Source: Ichthyophthirius multifiliis | Taxonomy: Eukaryota > Ciliophora > Oligohymenophorea > Hymenostomatida | Assembly (NCBI RefSeq): GCF_000220395.1 | Contig: NW_004085906.1 | Location: 1 to 64,000, forward strand | DNA length: 64,000 nucleotides | Reading direction: 5' to 3' | Shown here: piece after piece, positions 59,656 to 64,000 of the stretch | How the letters are laid out: every line of letters starts with the position of its first letter | Numbering within the stretch: position 1 is the stretch's first letter | The notes under the pieces: generated by a model | What the model was told of the DNA's origin: nothing | What the model saw: only the letters and a program-made list of their open reading frames with translations | The model's database searches: none | Made by a program: the position numbers and the translations under genes

Positions 59656-61559
59656 AAAAAAATATTTATATATTTATATATATTTATTTATATTTATTTT
59701 TATTAATTATTATATAATTTTCTAATTATAATAATATTTATATTCTTTACTAATGGAAAATGAAAAGTTTTTTGTTTTTTTGAACCAAAACTAAGTAATT
59801 TTAATTAATATTTATTTTTTCAGTTTTTTATTAAATATTCAAACTATTGAATATTAAACTTTAAGGATTTTTCTTAACATTATATTTATCGAATCCTGCA
59901 AAAGTACTATCACATCTAACTGATCTTCCATATTTCCAAATTTTAAATGTATCTGAAGGAGCTATTTTTGAAACAAAAGGAACTATAGAACTTTCGAATT
60001 CCCATTTTATTTCTAAATAAAAATCTGGTATGTCACTTAACATATTATCTATTTCTCTTTTTTATTAAAAAAATAGCTATTTTTTTATTTGAACAATTTT
60101 TTCAAAAAATAAATGGATAAGTTAACTGTTTTTCTAATAAACAACTTCTTCAAAACATGACCAGTTTTAATTATCTCTTATTAAAGGATCAGCTTCTATA
60201 ATATATCTTTTTTATTTTTAAATTAATAAAAATAACCATATTCTAATAGTAATTTTATAATTTAATCATATCTTTTATGAGATTAAGACAGTTTTACTGC
60301 TATTAATATTGGTGTATTTCCATTTTCATCTTTTTTATTTATTAAATGATATCTTTCTTCTTCAATTATTCCTTTTTATTTATATAGAAATTATTATTTA
60401 TAAAATTATTTTTAATAATATACTTTTTAAATTATTTAATATTTCATCATAATTATAATTGAAAATCGATTTTATCAAATTTTCATATTATTCAGAATCA
60501 GGTATTTTTTTTTTTGATAAAATGCTTTCATTGTTTTTTTAATTATTTTTAATATCTAAAACATCGATAGTGTTTAGAGTATTAATTCTATCATATTGTG
60601 ATTATTAATTATCAGAATATATAGAATTTTATTATTCTTAATCATCAAATTAAATCAATTCATTGTATTAAGTAGAGAATTTTTACATTTAAATTAATGA
60701 ATTATTCTTTTTTTTTAATATATATATTATGTGTTTTTTTTTCAATAATAAATATATTACCGAACTTTATAATTTTCGTTTTTCTATAGAATTTCTCATT
60801 TATTCAAATTAAGCTTCTAATATGCTTTTTTATTCTTATTTTTAAGCTAAAGTTAGCATATTGTCATTATTGGAATTTAAAAGATCGGGTTTTGATTATT
60901 TATAATTATAGTATAATTGCGATTAATTTGGAATTGAATTTATTTATGATTCCTCATCTATTTCGTGGTAATTATTATACATTTTGTAAGTGTTTCTGTT
61001 TTATCTATTATTTTCACGATTAAATTTTTATTGGAAAATATCTGTAAATGCTTTAGTTGACTTTCTTTCGTTAAAGTCCTTTATTTTTTAATTAAAATAT
61101 AGATCTTTGTATTATCCTAATTTGCAGTTCATCATTTTTTAAGAAGGCAAATTTTATTCATTATCGTATATATCAAATTGATCCATAAATTATATGTTAT
61201 TGGTATCTCGGTTTTATTTATATGTTTCTACTATATATCATTTTTTATTTTAATTTTTGAAAAAATGCAATGTTTTTTTTTTAAATAAATGGTTTACTAG
61301 GTTGTTAATTTGATATTAATTATTAACTATATAATCTTTAGTTTAATAGTTCCGAGGGATTTGAAAAATATGCGCATTTTTATAACTTTTACATATTTTA
61401 TTGTACATGGGAGTGAATATGATTTTCATCGTCTGATATCTTTTTTTTATTTAGCAAAAAATTATATGAACATAGTAATGGATTTGTTTCTATAAATTTA
61501 ATATATTTTATTAATACATATTCTGATTCATCTTAAAAAACAGCAACAGATTAAGTCAT
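58857..61559 (-). CDS. ANKRD13-like ankyrin repeat protein
   Basis: ANKRD13 proteins bind ubiquitinated membrane cargo on endosomes; older annotation calls their core a GPCR-chaperone domain. A polar N-terminal region (MTQSVAVFQDESEYVL, then RDTNNIQFMDQFDIYDNE) is joined by a 67-base intron (61231-61297). A second intron lies near 60710-60760. Ankyrin repeats follow (NKKDENGNTPILIAVKLSQ, then IIKLLLEYGYF). The family core reads IPDFYLEIKWEFESSIVPFV, then SKIAPSDTFKIWKYGRSVR, a close match to the ANKRD13 PDFYLEMKWEF and SDTYRIWKRG segment, and later GFPVQIQIPLNYSIYANISF. A TA microsatellite intron lies at 59606-59650. No ubiquitin-interacting motif was seen at the C-terminus, and the exact stop (58857-58859) is provisional. 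Confidence 0.85.
59606..59650. repeat. (TA)n microsatellite in the ANKRD13-like gene
   Basis: A TA run followed by a poly-A stretch, placed between exons. Confidence 0.9.
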
Positions 61560-62905
61560 TAAATTAAATAAAAAAAATTAACAATTTTTAATTAAAAAAA
61601 AATTAAATATAATAATAAATATTGATTAAAAATACTATAGTGATTAAAAAACTAAAATCAATTTTATTAATAAACTTTTATATAAGATAATTAAATATAA
61701 TAAATAATTTAAATTTAAGTATTATAAAAATTTTTAATATTATATAAAGTTTAAAAAAAAAAAATATTATAATTTTAATTAAAAAAATAAATATTTTATA
61801 TTAATTGGTTTATTAAAATTATAATTCCTTAATTAAATATATAATATATTTTTTGAATAATAAAATTTTAAAATTATTAACTTATTTACCTATTTAAGTA
61901 TATTAATAAAATTTAATTTTAAATTATATTTTGATTTATATAAACAAAATTAAAAATACTCATATTTAGATTTTCAAAAAAATATGAATTACATTATCTT
62001 ATATAATATTTTTTATTATTTAATTTATTAAATATATAATATAATTATTTATATTGTAAATTTTTTAATAATTTAATATTAATTAAGTTTTTAAAAATAT
62101 AAATTAAATTAAATTAAATAAATAATATTTAATATATATTAAATATTTGCTATGTTTTTTTTTATAATTATAAAAAAGATATATTATAATTTATTTATGA
62201 AAAGATATTATTATATAAAAATATAATTTATAAATATTTTTTTTTTATTTTCTATAATTTTTATATTAATTCATTAATTATATTATATTTATAATTATTA
62301 TATTATAATTATTATATTTGTATAAAATTAGATTTTTAATATATATATATATATATATATTTAATTATTTTTTCTTTTTTAATTTTAATATGTAATTAAA
62401 TTACATTATTTTTAATTTTATACTTTTTATAAATAATATATAAATTTATCTATTAACTCAAATACACAATAATTTTAAGATTAGAAAATATAAAAAATAA
62501 ATATTCACCATATTTGAAATTAAGATTTGCAGTTATTAATATTTTTAAATTAGATTGAATCAGAATATAATTATTATGTAGACAAAAAAAGTATATAAAA
62601 GAAATAAAAAGCATAATTATAAAACAAACAAACAAAATTGAAATGTTAAATATAATAAAAACCGATTAAAAAATTAGATATTTATATAAAAATAATATAT
62701 AAAAAAGAGACATTATATATTAAATAAAAAAAAAAATTTTATAAAATAAGTGTAAAAATATTAAAATAAGAACAAATAAAAGATATAAAAAATATTATAA
62801 AAATTTATATATATAAATTAAAAATATGATATAGATATAAAATTAAAAAGTAAATTATTATAAATATAGATTTATAGATTTATAGATAAATATATAAATA
62901 TATAT

Positions 62906-62942
<37 letters not shown>

Positions 62943-63715
62943 CATATTTTTTATTTATATATACATTTTTATATCTATATTTATTGATATTTTTTATCAA
63001 TTTTTTTTTTTTTTTTTTTTTAGTTATATCATTTTTAATATTTTATTTTTATTAATATTTTTCTTAATTTTACTTTTATATTTTTTTTATTTTATATTAT
63101 TAATGATGTTTTTTTTTATTTATGTAATTAATTATATTTAATAAATATTTTTGTATTATATTTTGAATACATTGAATACTTTTAAAAATGTGTTTTGTTT
63201 TTTATCATATTTCTTATTTATATATTTATAATGTATATATTTTATATTGATTTATACAATTATTTTTAAAATTAATTTTCTAATAATATAATATGCATTA
63301 TTAACTTATTTTTATATATTTAAAACAAACATTAATTTTTTTAAAAAAATAAAAATTAAAGAAGTCTCAATCTTTATATAAATGAATTATAATCTTTTTT
63401 TAGATATATAATTATGTATATTTTTTTATAGATTATAATAAATTTTTATTTATAATTATATAAAATCATATATAAATTTCTTTAATTTTTATATATTTCA
63501 TACAGTTAGTTATGAATTTTACAGATATACATTATTTAATAAAAATAAAAAAAAATAGAAAAAATATATATTTAAATTTTATAAAATAATTAAAAAATTT
63601 AATAATTTATATAAATAGTATATTAATTTATAGTAAAAAAAAAAATATTTATAATAAAATAATATAAAAATATATATATACATATAAATATATTTATATA
63701 TTTATAATATTATTT
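61560..63715. other. Long A/T-rich spacer with TA repeats
   Basis: A/T-only, with TA runs near 62337-62360 and 62895-62942 and long T tracts near 63000. An open frame at 62453-62635 (-) is hydrophobic but lacks any support. No gene is assigned. Confidence 0.5.
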
Positions 63716-64000
63716 TCAATATATATTCCATGTTTAATAACACCCTATATAAGATGATATTATTCCAAGAAAACTTATAAATGTTTCACTTATTATATTT
63801 TAGTTTATATACCATAAAGATACCTTTTTTTATATATAAATTTATTTAATTTTTTCAATATTTTATTATATATATATATATATATATATTTGATTTTTTA
63901 CTGGTATATCTATAGTAACTCTTGTTAAATCAAATAAGCATTCTTTCATTTCAGTATATAATTTTATATAATTTTATACTTATTCTGTTGTTCCCATCCA
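63716..64000 (-). CDS. PEX11-like peroxisomal membrane protein, 5' part cut off
   Basis: Exon 64000-63902 reads WMGTTEQVQNYIKLYTEMKE and CLFDLTRVTIDIP. After a 78-base intron (63824-63901), exon 63823-63716 reads VSLWYINQNIISETFISFLG and ends IISSYIGCYQTWNIY with TGA. The C-terminal pattern, a membrane helix with LGxISSxIGxYxTW, resembles the end of PEX11 proteins, which elongate and divide peroxisomes. Only about 68 residues are visible, so the assignment is moderate. Confidence 0.6.

Noticed and set aside
61173-61559. Separate 128-residue gene overlapping the ANKRD13-like start
   Set aside because: A 67-base intron (61231-61297) joins it in phase to the downstream exon, so it is the 5' end of the same gene.
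1-64000. tRNA, rRNA, CRISPR arrays, transposon ends, telomeric repeats
   Set aside because: I saw no GC-richer cloverleaf-sized island, no spaced repeats, no terminal inverted repeats and no G4T2-type telomeric repeat.

Overview
The window looks like macronuclear DNA of an oligohymenophorean ciliate. It is extremely AT-rich, and long protein reading frames appear only when TAA and TAG are read as glutamine and TGA is the single stop. Conserved families then read cleanly: a 1140-residue DDB1, SAR1, a kinesin, CHFR and a MtnB-MtnD fusion. Introns are mostly short (about 40 to 150 bases), AT-rich and GT..AG. The composition suggests a relative of Tetrahymena or Ichthyophthirius, with Ichthyophthirius the closer match in base content; this is an inference. 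Stops called at TAA or TAG are wrong throughout, so almost no gene here appears whole under the standard code.

Layout. 1-921 is the 5' part of an Aurora-like kinase (-). 1277-9039 carries three plus-strand genes: a pseudokinase, a histidine acid phosphatase and DDB1. 9340-10856 is a SHAQKYF Myb protein (-). 11900-13896 is a probable pseudokinase with MORN repeats (-). 14972-16146 is the MtnB-MtnD fusion with one frame break (+). 16.3-20.9 kb is sparse, with only tentative coding traces. 20899-24041 holds two plus-strand genes: a membrane protein and a Gln/Asn-rich coiled-coil protein. 24185-40726 is a run of eight minus-strand genes: kinesin, TRIM-like RING/B-box/Kelch, ING-PHD, CPBP/Rce1-like protease, double-GAF protein, MRH receptor, a possible granule lattice protein and CHFR. 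41198-44698 is a cyclic-nucleotide-gated-channel-like protein (+), followed by SAR1 (-). 47.5-53 kb has small or unrecognised genes. 53590-55199 is an LRR protein. 56419-57324 is a degenerate ureohydrolase. 58857-61559 is an ANKRD13-like ankyrin protein (-). The right edge holds the 3' part of a PEX11-like gene (-).

There is no operon logic. A theme of ubiquitin and DNA-damage signalling recurs (DDB1, CHFR, the TRIM-like protein, a possible MHF2/CENP-X), as does secretory traffic (SAR1, MRH receptor, ANKRD13, PEX11). These genes are independent units separated by very AT-rich spacers with TA microsatellites. I saw no tRNA, rRNA, CRISPR array or intact transposon. Exon boundaries are given only where phase and GT..AG agree; elsewhere they are stated as unresolved.
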